Assembly: GCA_003194525.1 (NCBI GenBank)
Contig: NBIV01000109.1
Location: 1 to 64,000 of the forward strand
DNA from: Gracilariopsis chorda
Taxonomy: Eukaryota; Rhodophyta; Florideophyceae; Gracilariales; Gracilariaceae
Direction of reading: 5' to 3'
DNA length: 64,000 nucleotides
Shown here in pieces: positions 46,531 through 58,505 of this stretch (its first letter is position 1; the number at the start of each line of letters is the position of its first letter). The notes under the pieces are model-generated. The model made no database searches, had not been told where the DNA came from, and saw nothing but the letters and a program-made list of their open reading frames with translations. Made by a program: the position numbers and the translations under genes.

Positions 46531-48782
46531 AATTACGCATACTAGGTCTAAGCAGCATCTCATAATAACCAGTCCTGGGCCACATCCTTGCCATGACCGG
46601 CAAACTTGGCAAAAGATATTATTACCCTTACGGTAGTTTTCGTCTATTTAATATCTGGTGAGATCGTCAAACAATTCCAGCACCATTATTTCAGCCACAT
46701 CACCAAATCCAAGCCAGATACAACCTCCATCATTCGAGGGCTCTCACACGATTCCAGCTTGTCCAGCTACTCGTTTCAGTACTTTGATTTAGTAGGATGG
46801 AAGCAGAAGAAGAAGATGTGCCGTTGCCATCATCCACGTAGGACGCACAACTGGCAACCAAAACAGTGCCATATAGTGTTGAGGGCTTTGGATTTTTTTC
46901 GTCTTTACTGCTCGAAATAGAGGATATTTAACGCCGTGTTACGGAATTTAAGGAGAAGATGGAAATCGTTTTTAAAATTCTGAATGATCTCATATCCTAA
47001 GCTCCAAACTTGTTTGTGCGTGGGCTGATGAACGGGGCGGTTTTTGCTTCAAACTGCCATTGTCTGCAAAACTTCACTCCCATCAATTCTCTTCTTCCTA
47101 TTATATAAAAGTGTCTCCATGAGTAAATAATGCTGCTAGTTTACTTTGCCGTTGTTTCTCCGCGGCAGGCGTGGCGAGGATACCACCAGCCCTGGGGCGG
47201 TGAGTTACGCGTTTCTGCGGAGAGAGATGGGTGACGGAGACGAATCCATGTCCGACTGCGCTTGTGCGCCGTGTGGGAGCACGTGCACCTGCTCGGAGTC
47301 GGCGCAGTGGTAAATAAAGCGGAGAGGGTGGTCATAGCGGTGGCTGCGTAGAGAACGGTGGCCCACCTCCTGCTTCACACTCTCCGACTGAAATGATTGC
47401 ATCTTCAGAGTTACACGCGCACATGCACGTGATGGACCCAGTCTGTATACCCAACGGCATTTTGCAGCACACGAGAACATATATGGCAGAACATGCGCAT
47501 CATACACGAATTTTACAGTCGCTGAGTTCCCTAAGAGTTTGATGGCAGCTGCAGTTCTAAAGCGGCTTGTTTTGGCACTTGAAATGGTACAAGTTGATGA
47601 CAAGGATGGTTCCTGTGGGGTTTTTGTAGCACACGGGGCCTTTCTTTGCCTTTGTACGCTGACAGTGGCAGGGGCGCACAACGGGGTCGCTCTCACACTT
47701 GCACGCAAAAGCGTTCACTGTTGTGCGGAAGGACCCGTCTAGAGTGCATCACACCCTTGGGCCAGGCAGTTGGACCTGCTGCAGACGGGGCTGTGGCTAC
47801 GAGGGCTGGGGACTGCGTTTTATGGTTATACAGTGTAGTAGTGCCTTCCAATGCATGCCTAATGGAAGCAGCGGTTCTGATTGAGGCGCTGAGCTGCGCG
47901 GCTTGGACGGAGTATGGGAGTGGGGGGAAAACATGATGAAAATGGGGCTTGAAAGCGGCGCGGATAGTGCGGACCTGCGCGCTAGGGTGTGTGGGGAACA
48001 CGAGAGACAGCGAGGATGGCACCAAGAGCCACCCAACGTTTGCAGGTGCACTAGTAGAATGGAGGAGGCGATGAAAGTGCTTTTGAGTCCCATATACTGG
48101 TGGTACGCCACGTGCTAGTTCTTGTTGGAGGTAATTATGATGTGATGAGTAATAGTTTTGGGACGCTATGGTTGGTGGAGGTGGGCATAGTGGTAGTGCG
48201 GTGCGCTGGAGGCGCCGGGCTGCACGGCGGCGAAAGGTGCCTGAGGTGGAAGCGGCGAGAGGGAGTTGGCCCTTAAAAGCAGATCACATCTCATAGGGAC
48301 TCCACCCTGTCTTCGCTTTTTCCACCCATGGCACAGATGGGGGAGTTCCTGACAGAGCCCACAAAAGTAAGTGGCCAACATTTGGCAAGGACGTCTCTAC
48401 GTCCCTCAAATGTCATTTTGTCTGTTTTTGGAAAGCCCCACTGTTCAAGATTGTGGTGTATAATCTACGTGTACCAGCTGCAAGTTCCATCAGCTAACAC
48501 CGGAAATGTGGCCAAATCGTTTTGGCTACGACACCTTATGGGCCCATGTAGGTTTGGGGTAGAGGGTTCGCTTTCCTCTAGTCTAGCTGCCAATGCACTT
48601 GCACACGATTTTCACCATTTGCACCATTTTTCACACTCCACCCTCGTAGTCCAGGGACACTACTGCGGGTTAGGGTCACTGTTTTGTATGGTGTACGTGT
48701 ACCAGCTGCAACTATCATTGGTTCACACCAGACATTTGGCCTAGTCGTTTTGGCTACGACAAAAAAACCCAGTCAAAAAAAG
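46531..48782. other. Spacer between the two LTR elements
   Basis: A 104-codon plus-strand ORF at 46606-46920 has no known domain. A TATA-like TATTATATAAAAG lies near 47097-47110. From 47150 to 48300 the sequence is G/C-rich and open in several frames on both strands, which argues against reading any of them as genes. Two related segments, at 48460-48532 and 48690-48762, share GTGTACCAGCTGCAA and TTTTGGCTACGACA about 230 bp apart. Confidence 0.35.
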
Positions 48783-49095
48783 TGTTGAGCAAGAAAAGAG
48801 GATGTCGGGGGTGCGCGTTGGTGAGCGAAAGGTAGAGGCAATGCGGGCGAAGGAGCAACCGAGGTTTTGGGTGTGCAAGGTGCTTGCTGCCTCCCCCCAA
48901 GCGGCAAAGCCGCAAGCCTGAGAGGTGCGAATTTATGCGGGCGCTATGCTCAGCTTCCATGCTGGAAGCTGGGCAGATCCCAATAAGAAAGGTGCAAATA
49001 AAAAAAATATCCAACCAACTCGTGTGCAGCACAGGCACATGACACATTCCACCCTCAAACCGCCGCCCCGGGCAGCGTTTCAGCATTAAATAACA
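48783..49095 (-). repeat. 3' LTR of element 2
   Basis: Plus-orientation ends TGTTGAGC and AATAACA. Just inside (49096-49111) the minus strand is purine-rich (GCTTGGAGGGAAGGGC), fitting a polypurine tract. It shares AGCGGCAAAGCCGCAA and GCGGGCGCTATGCTCAGCTT with the right copy, and an internal AGCTTCCATGCTGGAAGCT hairpin. Confidence 0.7.
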
Positions 49096-49754
49096 GCCCT
49101 TCCCTCCAAGCTCCGTGCCCTCCCGCTTGGTGACCTTTAGGCGCAGGCGAATATCAGACCACACCAAAAATGCTTCTAGCGTGACTAGGTACTAAGCTGA
49201 AAGTGAACTCCATGACTAGGCAAAGCCCATTGCAAATATCGTCATGCGACCGTTACGCCTCCAAAATCCATCTGTACTAACGTTGTAGAAGAGGGATAAG
49301 TGTTCGGGTAGGAAGAGAAACCATTGGAAAAGGTGGCAAAAAACCCTCGACGCAAGCAACAACGCTGACAACAGGGACCTAGCGAATCGATATTAAAACA
49401 GTTAACTGGACACAAATCGAGTATTCAAGGACAAAAAACCCCCAGAAAATCGTTCGCTGGGAAAACAAGTCTGCTGATGCCGCTGCGACTACGCTCCCTG
49501 CCAGCTCCGATTTCTCGCATCGCCGATCAAGACATTTGGTGGCATCACTCTGATGCATCTAATAATCAATCCCTTCGAGAAAGGTCTGCTCCTTCCAAAT
49601 CTGGTTCTTCTTCGGCGCATGCCCACGACGCTCCCTAAATATCCAACTCTGCCAGATCTAGCTCACCCCACTCCGAATGGGAAGTAGAGCGCATACTTCT
49701 CTTTGAGGGTCAGTTTAGAGGGCCAAATGAAAGACAGGTTGGACTCTCCGGATT

Positions 49755-51520
49755 TCAGGTGATCGACATATGGACCCTGTAGATGTTTGACACGACTCTA
49801 CTTCGCTCAGATTTTCGTATTGCGCCGATGACGACCGCCGCGAAGAATCTTGCGAAGGGTGGACATACGCCTAGTCTACCTGTTTCTCCGGGGTCTTGTG
49901 CTGATATTGATGGTAGAAACTGTCGTAGTTTGATAATCGAATGGTGCAAAGCGAATCCGGGATCGCTGTTTCCATTTCTCAAGGCTCAGGGGCGCATTCG
50001 TCGGATACTCGTTTGTTGGAGTTCAGCCCACTAGAAAAGCGTCGCATTTACACTCGCAGTAACGATGGCGAGTCTACGCAAGCTGTCCTTCTGAGTACCA
50101 TAGATGTGACATGTGCCTTTGAGGATGCTAACAGGTTGTCCGAGTACTTCGAGACGACTCCTACTACATTCACGAGTCTATGAGAGATGAGCTCTTTCGT
50201 GACGAGGATCCCTTTTAAGGTCGGGCTTCGAAAAACTTCTATTGAGCTTCCAAGTTTCTCCGTTTGGGATGTAGTAACTTCTTGCTATTACCTTGTGCGT
50301 ATCGTGTATGATGGCTGTCATGCTTTATCCCGCTTTAACCATTCGGTTGTGGTCGATGAACGTCACCGAATGATACTGGATAGTGCAGAATGCCATGCCT
50401 TGCGACTCTGTAAGGACTCCCTCTCCTTAGTCGCTGGGGATCATCCCCGGTATTCGAAGATTATTGAGGTCCGTCAGCTCTGTTCAAAAGTTCACCAAGA
50501 CTAGGTGATTGTCCTCATAGTTCGTATGCGTATGGCTTTCCTTCCAGCCCAATAAATGATTCTTCTTACTGTGCATACATCTTGTCTTTTTGAGGCTTTT
50601 TTACGGTGTACACATAAATACAATGGGGTCTTCACTCGCTTTGCAATGCTCTTTTATATAAGTGCTGTTCAGAAGATGATTGAGTTAGTCTTTCTCTTCA
50701 CCGAAAAAACCCGTTGGTTTAGATACGTTCTTCAAATCATGAGTCAATCCCGTGATGAAATCAATGGCTTTGAATGGCTTTACCAGTAGTTAAGAGAACG
50801 TTATACTCTTCTCAGGGGGATTCAAGATCCCCACACGTCCTTTGGTAGAGGCACGCATGTCGAGTTAGGTGAAAATGCTATTGGTATAGTCCCTCCGATA
50901 GGTCTTGGGGCCTTACAGACGCCGCCAACCAAAACTAATCGATCAGGTTATCGTTATGAGCCGGAACTTTTCAGAGCTTTCGCTGCTCTTCCTCGGGCTA
51001 CTTTGGGCGAGGTTCGTGTGATAATCGAGTCTGCTCCAGTTTAATATGCGGCTGGGAAAGGTCCTCCGAGACGTTCTAGTTTCTCTCGCCTCGTCGATGG
51101 GAAGGAAGATCATCCTCGATTTCATGCCGTAATGGTACCTATCGTGGCTGGAGAGAAAAAGGTTTGCTAGGCCATGTCTTCTGCCACTAAACTAGGCAGT
51201 CGAGCTCTTGCTGAGTTTCCCCACCCAGTTCAGTTCTCGGAAGGTCGTCATGTATGGGATTATCGCCAAGACCCAGGCAAAAGTTCCATCAAATAGCTGC
51301 CCTATGATTAGGTCGAAAGCGGAGATTCATGAGCTGGTTCCGAACTAGCTTTTTGGTTGATACTATGCATGATTTCTACTCGCAAAAATAAGCGAAGGTA
51401 GCTGCGAATAATCGTTCTTCCTAGCAACTATTTTATCATCCTAAGCTGTACGCATTGATTCCTATCACAGTTGCTTGTATAGTCTACTCCTGCAGATGAG
51501 CAGGACTTCGATAGTACAAT
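49755..51520 (+). other. Plus-strand coding-like block inside element 2
   Basis: A series of plus-strand stretches opposite to pol: 83 codons from 49783, 105 codons from 50187 and 77 codons from 50556, then shorter ones to about 51500 with clean composition (for example PRATLGEVRVIIESAPV). I recognise no domain. The position, between integrase and the 3' LTR and antisense to pol, is the same as the block in element 1, but I see no clear similarity between the two. Broken. Confidence 0.4.
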
Positions 51521-51602
51521 ACCAGCTGTCTGGCGTGTATAGGTTCTCGGTACACCCTTCGATGCGAGCTCTGTAGAACATAGCGTGGGTGCAATGCGCT
51601 TA

Positions 51603-52500
51603 CTACTCGACAGGGACCGTAGAACCTGGACTCAAATGGAGCCCATTATTCTTGGCGTTGAATGCTTGTCCTTTTGCTATGACCACTTCGTCACCAACGT
51701 TGAAGTGAACTACTCTGCTTTCGTCACGCTGAATTTCTTCTTGGCCTAGGGCACGAGTTGTTCTACCTATTTCTGCGTCCATCAGCTCTAGTTTCCTGTG
51801 AATACTGCTGTAGTGAGCAACAAATGCGGCGGGCTCTTGTTTGTTCACTCGTGGTGCTGTGCCATATAGTAGCTCAAATGGGGACTTCCCATCTACCATT
51901 TGGCGTCTTGGATATCCATAAAGCACTCTTGACAGAACTACGTCCCATTACTCATTCCTTTGGATAACATCTTCGGCTATGGCACTCTTCAGGGTACCAA
52001 CCATCCGTTCTGCTCTCCCATTTGACCAGGGGGCATAAGATAGTACCGTTTACCACGTGATACCCTTTTCTTTCATGATTTCGATCAGGGCTTTAGCTCG
52101 GAAGCAGGTTTTACTATCAGATATAATGAGCCTGGGAAAACCAAATGGCTGTATGACCTCTTCAAATGTGGATTTTATAACTACTTGGGTCGTAGCCGTT
52201 CTAGTGGCTCGAGCAATCAGCCATCCCGTAACGTGTTCCACACATACTAGTATGAATCGATTTCTTTTCGGAGATGTAGGGAATAGTCCCACAGATTCGA
52301 TCAAAAACACATGAAAGAGCGCAGTCAAGGGAAACTTAAGACCAGTTTTGTACGCCAGAATGCCTACCGCTCGCTGACACCCATTGCAGCTCTTCAAATA
52401 GTCCTAGATGTCACGATATATCTTCGGCCACCAGTACCTTTCCAATACGAAACTTCTGGTAGAGCCTATTCCCCAATGACAGATTTCGTCGTGAAAGGCT
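51603..52500 (-). pseudogene. Integrase region of element 2
   Basis: Contains the zinc-binding N-terminal part near 52400-52500 (FHDEICHWGIGSTRSFVLERYWWPK), the catalytic core (RFILVCVEHVTGWLIARAT; FGFPRLIISD near 52105-52130) and the VDGKSPFELLYG segment near 51870-51900. Fossil. Confidence 0.8.
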
Positions 52501-52764
52501 CTTAAGATCACTTTTCTGTCATTTCTGAAGGGGATCGATCGCAATCCCTTTGTTGTTCTCCTCATGAGCCTTCCATCCCAAACAATGAATACTTTTGCGT
52601 TCATTTTAATTGTGCGTTTCCGTTCTGCGTCTTCAATTCCTATATCCACGCCGGAAAGAAATCTTTTTGTAGCCACCAAATCGCCTTCAAGGTCTTTGTC
52701 TAGCGTGATATTTTGTACGACCAGAATCAATTCTCCTTCTGTCATCGTTTCCAGTATGTAAATT

Positions 52765-53172
52765 CTAGAAAGGTAGTCTGTGGCTCTGACTACTGCTACC
52801 GGCTCGGTCTTGAATCTTAAAGTCATACTCGGCCAAAAGGTCCATCCACCTGGCTAGTCTACCGTGGATATCTTTCTTTCGAAAAGCGTTCTGTATCGCC
52901 TGATGATCAGTGATGAGTATGAAGGGCATTGATGACAAGAGATACACCCTAAACGTCTTAAAAGCAAAGAATACTGCTAGAGCTTCCCTTTCACATGCAA
53001 AGTGCCGTCTTTCAGCCTTTTTCATAGTGCGGCTAGCATACTGAATAGGTTGGATCCTCCCATCTTCTTTCTTTTGTGATATTACGATGCCTAGTGATCT
53101 CGATGAGGCATCGGTCTCTAAAAGGAAAGGTTGACTGAAGTCTGGGAATGTAAGCAAAGGGGGTGACGTCAT
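52765..53172 (-). pseudogene. RNase H region of element 2
   Basis: Reads FLLETDASSRSLGIVISQK, YASRTMKKAERRHFACEREA and FILITDHQAIQNAF, the standard RNase H signature of Ty3 elements. Fossil. Confidence 0.85.
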
Positions 53173-53334
53173 TTTGTTCTTAAGATGGTTAAATGCATCT
53201 TACATCTCTGGGGTCCAACTCCACTGCTTCTTTGACAATGTGGGTTCATGAAGAATGGCTGACACTTTCGCAAAAGTTGGAATGAATCTTCTGTAGTACC
53301 TTGCTAGGCCAAGAAAGCTTCAAAGTTCCATTGT

Positions 53335-53940
53335 CTACTGGGGGCTTGGGGTCTTCTGTATGGCCGCGATTTTCTTTGGGCCTACATGAACTCCTGTCTT
53401 GTCCACAATGTGTCCTAATAGCTTGACTCTGGAATGGGCGAAACTACAATTTGCCACTTTCAATTTCAAACAATTGTTTTGGATGCGAGCGAACACACTT
53501 TGACAATGTGTCAGATGGCCGTCTATACATTTCGGATATATCAAGACATCATCTAAGTATACTAGAGCATACGTCAATCCTCTAAGGACAGCATCTATCA
53601 TCCGCTGAAATGTAGCTGGCGCGTTCAAAAGCCCGAACGGCATTACTTCGAACTTTTATATCCCAAATCTACAAACAAATGTGGTGGCGTCCTTGCAATC
53701 CTCCGATACCCGGACCTGCCAATATCCGGAAAAAAAGTCTAGTGTGTTGAAGATGTTGGCTCCTGCTAGGTCGTCATATATCTCTTCAATCTTCGGGAGA
53801 GGCCATCTATCAGCCTTCATCCTGGCGTTAAGCGTTCGGTAGTCCACAGAGAATCGTGGTTTGCCATCTTTCTTAGTGGCTATGACGATCGGGAAAGACC
53901 ATGATGAGGTGGCGGGCATAATGATACCTGTCTTCAACAT
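53335..53940 (-). pseudogene. Reverse transcriptase region of element 2
   Basis: Two blocks: the fingers/palm start (SWSFPIVIATKKDGKPRFSV, DYRTLNARMKADRWPLPKIE) and the active-site block (MPFGLLNAPATFQRM, LVYLDDVLIYPK). Clear Ty3-type RT. Fossil. Confidence 0.88.
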
Positions 53941-54459
53941 ATAATTAATTTCGGCTTTGAAGAGGTCGTTATGGCGTGGTTAGAGACGCCTTGCAGGGTA
54001 GTGGATTGGCGTATTATCTTTGAGCTCAAAAGAGTGCTTCAATGGCACGTCCGAAGGACGCAAGTCATTCACGGACCAGGCCGCGAGATTCTCATCTCTT
54101 AGCATCTCCATGAATTCCTTTTGAACGTTTGTTGGTAAATGTCTCAATTTTGCTGCGAGAAGTAGGGATTTCTCATCATCATCGTCTTGGTCTTGCATGG
54201 TTGTGATCTCTTTTTCGTGACCATATTCCTCTTCTTCTGAATCTTCTTCGATGAGATCTGGAAGTTCTTCAGCTTCTTCTGCAGTTGAGAGATCCGGCTC
54301 AAACGGTTCAACGTCTCTCTCGGACAGTACCAGGTCATTGTTCTCTTCTTCTGAGCTTGATGAGAACGGAACAAGGTCTGAGTCGGAAGTGAAATCCTCA
54401 CTATCAGTCTCGGATTCTAATAACTCAGATATTCTCTAATCATACTCTAGTTCTAAGAC

Positions 54460-55136
54460 AGATGTTACCCCGTCAATAGTAACAGAAACGGTTTGCTTCC
54501 CAAGATCGATGCAAGCCAGTATTTACTCAAACACTGGGCAACCAACTATGACGTCAACCGGGGGGTCATCCACAACGAGAAAGTTCAGTGTGAATTTGAA
54601 TCTCCAAAGGCAACAGGGACGTTACGAAGGTCCCCTCGAACTGTGAAAGTAGTCCCATTGGCGACCTTAATCTTCCTTAGAATAGGTTCTGGAGAGTAAC
54701 CCTCTGTTTAGCCGTTCGCATAGTTTCGTGGATAAATGGTTGGGTACGCCTCCAGAGGGGAGAAGTGAAAGTACGGTCGTACCGTATAGCGTCATGGCTA
54801 CTACCTTAAGTCCCCTCGGGCTGGTCCCGGTTTTCACCGCTGCTACCTCTCGTGGGGTGGTTTCCTTTACGAACAACTTGTTAATTTTGAGTCTGGCCTC
54901 CTCGGCGTCTCGGAGCAGTAACTGGCCGAATTTGAGTCCGCATTACTGAGTTCGACTAAGACATTGTACCTTCCAACGTGTTCTGGAATTGGTTGTTTAG
55001 CTCGTGTGACAGTGTTATTTTTTGCTCTTTTCTTTCGCGCAGTTGCCTTTCTACGTTGTATGTATACCGGCAGGCCGGTTAGATCTATTATACCTTTAGA
55101 GTTTGCAGATGGAAGTTGGTCTTTCGGGTTTAGCAA
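54460..55136 (-). pseudogene. Protease region of element 2 (tentative)
   Basis: Between gag and RT, in the place of the protease. Segments such as FKFTLNFLVVDDPPVDVIVG and a following ACIDLGKQTVSVTIDG look like the C-terminal half of a retropepsin. A Lys/Arg-rich stretch lies at 54867-55136. An acidic linker precedes RT (54180-54440). Fossil. Confidence 0.45.
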
Positions 55137-55294
55137 TGAGCCGATATCTACCCTTGAGGTTCTTGGTTGCTTTGGAAGTGTTTAGCCACCTGGGTCACGT
55201 TTCGTTGTCACCACAGGGTCCACTTTTTGGTCTCCAGTGACTATAGTGACCTGTGCGGCAGTGGCCTCTGCATGCTGTAGAGGAATCCTCTTTC

Positions 55295-56210
55295 TCAAAG
55301 GTTACTCTGTCTTTGATTCGACGTTTGTTTCTGCATGTAGAACGTGTTTCTCTGCCTAAATAGGAAAAAGAGACCAACAAGTAGCCTCAGAATGTCCAAA
55401 GTTATGCCAGCGCCCACATCTTCAGTCCCGGTATGGGTTTGAGGGCACCTTCTGGCGCCATGTCCTAACTTCTGCCAGAAAGAACAAATTCTCTCATTTC
55501 CGTCAAAAATTTGGTCACTCTGCTTCTTTTTCACCGGTAGCATGAAATGAGCAAGCTTAACCGTAAATTCTTCACGTTTCGACTCCAGGCTGTGCACTGT
55601 CTGCTCTGGTTGGCGAAGAATCTGCTTTCTGTCAGATTTTTCAATCCCAAGTGGCGTTTTAGTATTGAAGGCAAAGCTAAGAGTCTTTTGGCAAGCTGCA
55701 AAGTCTCTGATTATTGCCTTCACAGAATTATAGTCAGTAAGACCACGAAAAAGAACGAACTGTGCCATATTTATATGTTTGGTGACTGCAATCTTTAACA
55801 GTCCAAACTTGGCTTCCATATTGAATCCAGATGTTTTCAAGCAGGTATCAATCTCTTCAGCAGATGCCATTGCATCAACTGAGCCTAATCTGCACATGAT
55901 TGCTCTACAGATGTCTTCTTGAGATTCAAAATTCTCGATGAAATTTTTGAAAAACCCTCTTTTCATAATCTTGTAGTGATCTGCTGCGGGAAGCAATAAG
56001 CCATCTGCGGCATAGGTGTTATAGTAGTAGTCAAACGTTTTTTCCCTCGAGATGACAGAAGAACTCAGTGGTCGTTTCATCTTTAGGGTTGCCGCTCATC
56101 AAAAAATTCTCGAAATAGAAAAAGAACTTTAAAAACTTGACGCTTTCACCTTCAAACATTAGTATAGAGGGCATAATATTCGAAGCATTATCCCTCCTTG
56201 AAAGTACCAT
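55295..56210 (-). pseudogene. Gag region of element 2
   Basis: It starts at ATG 56210, directly at the end of the 5' LTR, with the sequence TGGTACTTTC there suiting a tRNA primer site. Gag-like helical stretches (LMFEGESVKFLKFFFYFENF, YYYNTYAADGLLLP) are followed by a zinc-knuckle-like CSFWQKLGHGARRCP near 55460-55500. Fossil. Confidence 0.7.
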
Positions 56211-56522
56211 GTTACGCAAAAAGGAGTATGTTTGAGGTGCGCTTTGGTAACCAAAAAGTGAAGACAATACGGACGAAGAAGCCACCGAGTTTAGGGGTAT
56301 GCAAGATGCTTGCTGCTTCCTTCCTAGCGGCAAAGCCGCAAACGTGAGAGATGTGCATTTATGCGGGCGCTATGCTCAGCTTTCATGCTGGAAGCTGGGC
56401 AGCGCCCAATAAAAAAGGTGCAAAAAAACAACATATCCAATAAACTCGTGTGCACTACAGGCACACGACATAAAGCATCCTGGAAGTACCGTTGGTACCA
56501 TTGTGCCCCTGTATATAAACCT
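56210..56522 (-). repeat. 5' LTR of element 2
   Basis: Starts TGTTACGC in plus orientation; the right end is approximate, set by length match to 48783-49095. Shares AGCGGCAAAGCCGCAAA, GCGGGCGCTATGCTCAGCTT and CATGCTGGAAGCTGGGCAG with the left copy. Confidence 0.65.
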
Positions 56523-56729
56523 ACGCAAAATAGACACCGACTTATCTCGGAAGACGCCCCTGAGTTGTAAACTGATGGCCGAATATAATTATTTTAACAA
56601 TGTATAACATACCACATGTCGACATTGTACGATGTTTGTCAGTTGAAGACATTCTCATTGTTTACTTCATGGTTTAATATAATGAAGGCTGTTGCAAACT
56701 GGTACTGAACATCTTTAACAGAACCAGGA
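56523..56729. other. Short non-coding spacer
   Basis: A/T-rich, no ORF, between LTR element 2 and the minisatellite. Confidence 0.4.
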
Positions 56730-56905
56730 TCGACACACTGCCGATGACTGGAACAAAGCAGAGCGTCACTCCATCGACACACTGCCGATGACTGGAACAA
56801 AGCAGAGCGTCACTCCATCGACACACTGCCGATGACTGGAACAAAGCAGAGCGTCACTCCATCGACACACTGCCGATGACTGGAACAAAGCAGAGCGTCA
56901 CTCCA
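56730..56905 (+). repeat. Perfect 44-bp minisatellite, four copies
   Basis: Four identical copies start at 56730, 56774, 56818 and 56862 (unit begins TCGACACACTGCCGATGACT and ends GCGTCACTCCA). No difference was seen between copies, so the expansion is recent or kept even by conversion. It lies about 210 bp beyond the stop of the minus-strand gene at 57116-57718. Confidence 0.92.
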
Positions 56906-57115
56906 TCAGTGAACTCTGTACTTATACCACTTGTACGATCGTATGTAATCATATGGAATGGTCGAAATGCTAAGCGGGTGTTATTCTATTATACATGGAT
57001 ACAGGACAAACAACAAGTCATTCTTTTGAGTGTATTTACGCTTCTCAGGCCCATGTGCTGCCCCCACCCATCCAAGTACAACAAATAAAAACTTCCAGCA
57101 GGACCTCAAGATTTA

Positions 57116-57718
57116 TCAACGGCTGAGGGCGCAGCCAACGCAACACGACAGCGATCGAAAATCGGCGGGGTCTCTGTGATGAAGATATGAGCATGCTCTA
57201 CAGCACATTCCAAATGGTTTACCAAGTTTGGTTCTGTAGCACACAATTTGTCCCCCTTCACTAGTCATTGACACCCATGGTACAGGGTAGGGGCACTTTT
57301 GTTCCAGGCATGCGTATTCCAAACATTCTTTTGGATATATTGCTCGATACTTGGCTTTGTAGCCGTAATTTTCTGGATCGTACTCTACCTTTAGTAGCTG
57401 CACGTTCGTCGAGTTTCCCAAGGGGAAAATATCCGGTTCGTTGCTGAAGCATTCAAATTCGGTGCCGGCTTTGGTGTAGCAAATGCTTGACTCACAAGTG
57501 AGTAGGAAGGACCATGGAAGGGGGCCTGGGGATGGAGAAGGCGGGAGTATCTGCTCAACTTCTTGAATGAACTCTTCAATGTTGAAAGGTTTCAATGTAG
57601 CAGCGGTTGAATCTGAGAGACTGATAACCAGTTGCACGAAAAGAAGAACAAATGTCTTAAGCCTGGTACTTTTGAGGGGACGTAGCGCTTTAGAACGGGG
57701 TAGTAGAACTGAAAACAT
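57116..57718 (-). CDS. Cys-rich secreted protein, 200 residues, unknown
   Basis: ATG 57718 to TGA 57116. Residues 1-20 are basic, 22-34 hydrophobic (TFVLLFVQLVISL), with a likely signal peptidase site after SDSTAA near 40, so the product is predicted to be secreted. The mature part has a Pro-rich patch (ILPPSPSPGPLPW), an NST glycosylation-type site and about 13 cysteines, most in the last third (CCRACSYL, LSCCVGCA), suggesting a disulphide-knotted domain. I recognise no family. An alternative TTG eight codons upstream is less likely. The intact frame, clean signal peptide and cysteine pattern argue for a real host gene. Confidence 0.62.
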   Translation of the reverse strand: MFSVLLPRSKALRPLKSTRLKTFVLLFVQLVISLSDSTAATLKPFNIEEFIQEVEQILPPSPSPGPLPWSFLLTCESSICYTKAGTEFECFSNEPDIFPLGNSTNVQLLKVEYDPENYGYKAKYRAIYPKECLEYACLEQKCPYPVPWVSMTSEGGQIVCYRTKLGKPFGMCCRACSYLHHRDPADFRSLSCCVGCALSR

Positions 57719-58465
57719 GAGGTTATCAAGGTTGTTCTGCAAAGGAAACTAGAGTATGTCGTCGAGTACCTTGTCGGGGCACTACGTCTGGCATTCGAGA
57801 ACGATCAAAGGGCTCGACGTGAAGCCTTTGTATTGCGCTGGTGCGAAATGAAACAATGATGTGTAAGCATTAGAAGTGTAGCTGGCTGCATGATCAATCA
57901 GAAATTGTCCCAATTACGTATATAAAGAACTCTCTAGTTTACGTGATGTTTACACAAACTTTGCATATGAGTACAGTGCAGGCCTGCTGCATGATTGCAT
58001 GATGATCATCTGCAAGAGTACAAGTGAAAAACCATCGCTTCGTAAAGCCTTCTGGAAAGGCTTTAATTGGAAGTTACAGAACAGTGGCCCGATAGCGTGT
58101 GTACACATGGTGGAGATCCTTTCGATCTCCACGCCGTGTACGAACACGAAGGGCAAAGTTGTAGAAAGGCATGCATGTACATGCCTTTGTACATGCTGTA
58201 GAATGTGGTAGACCAGTCATGCAGATGACCGTGAAACTGAACCATGCGCATACAGACGGATATAAGCGCCCTCAGCTGACATGTTTGATCGAAGGAATGA
58301 AATCGCATAACAGCGTCTGAACCCATTTTAAGAACTGCAAACTAATTTTTCCGACGATGCCAGGTCACCAATCGTTGAAGGAAGGCAGTGACGCAGTGTG
58401 ATTGGTGTTTGGGGGTTATGTACCTCAAAAATTTATTGTTTAAAAAGGTGTTGGGATTTGAAATG
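57719..58465. other. Upstream region of the Cys-rich gene
   Basis: No convincing gene. A plus-strand TATATAAAG at 57920-57928 precedes only short ORFs (70 codons at 57999). A palindromic GGAGATCCTTTCGATCTCC lies near 58110-58130. Confidence 0.3.
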
Positions 58466-58505
58466 GAAACATTTTGGAGCCTAAAACCAGGCTCCAAAAT
58501 GTTTC
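58466..58505. other. Long perfect hairpin
   Basis: A 17-bp perfect inverted repeat (left arm 58466-58482, GAAACATTTTGGAGCCT; right arm 58489-58505) with a six-base loop. One mismatch further out the stem continues 4 bp (AAAT/ATTT). It could be a strong RNA hairpin or the core of a MITE. Confidence 0.75.

Larger units (their letters stand above)
48783..56522 (-). mobile_element. Ty3/gypsy-type LTR element 2, broken
   Basis: A 7.7-kb fossil on the minus strand with two direct ~313-bp LTRs and, in minus order, gag, a protease region, RT, RNase H and integrase. The order RT-RNase H-integrase is that of Ty3 elements. The sequence differs clearly from element 1. As in element 1, the space between integrase and the 3' LTR (49.1-51.6 kb) holds coding-like sequence on the opposite strand. 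LTR copies agree at perhaps three quarters to four fifths of positions, so the element is old; it is broken in about ten or more places. Confidence 0.82.

Noticed and set aside
47205-48120. Several long ORFs on both strands
   Set aside because: G/C-rich sequence open in many frames at once; no domain and no preferred frame.
56730-56905. CRISPR-like array
   Set aside because: The 44-bp copies are contiguous and identical with no spacers.
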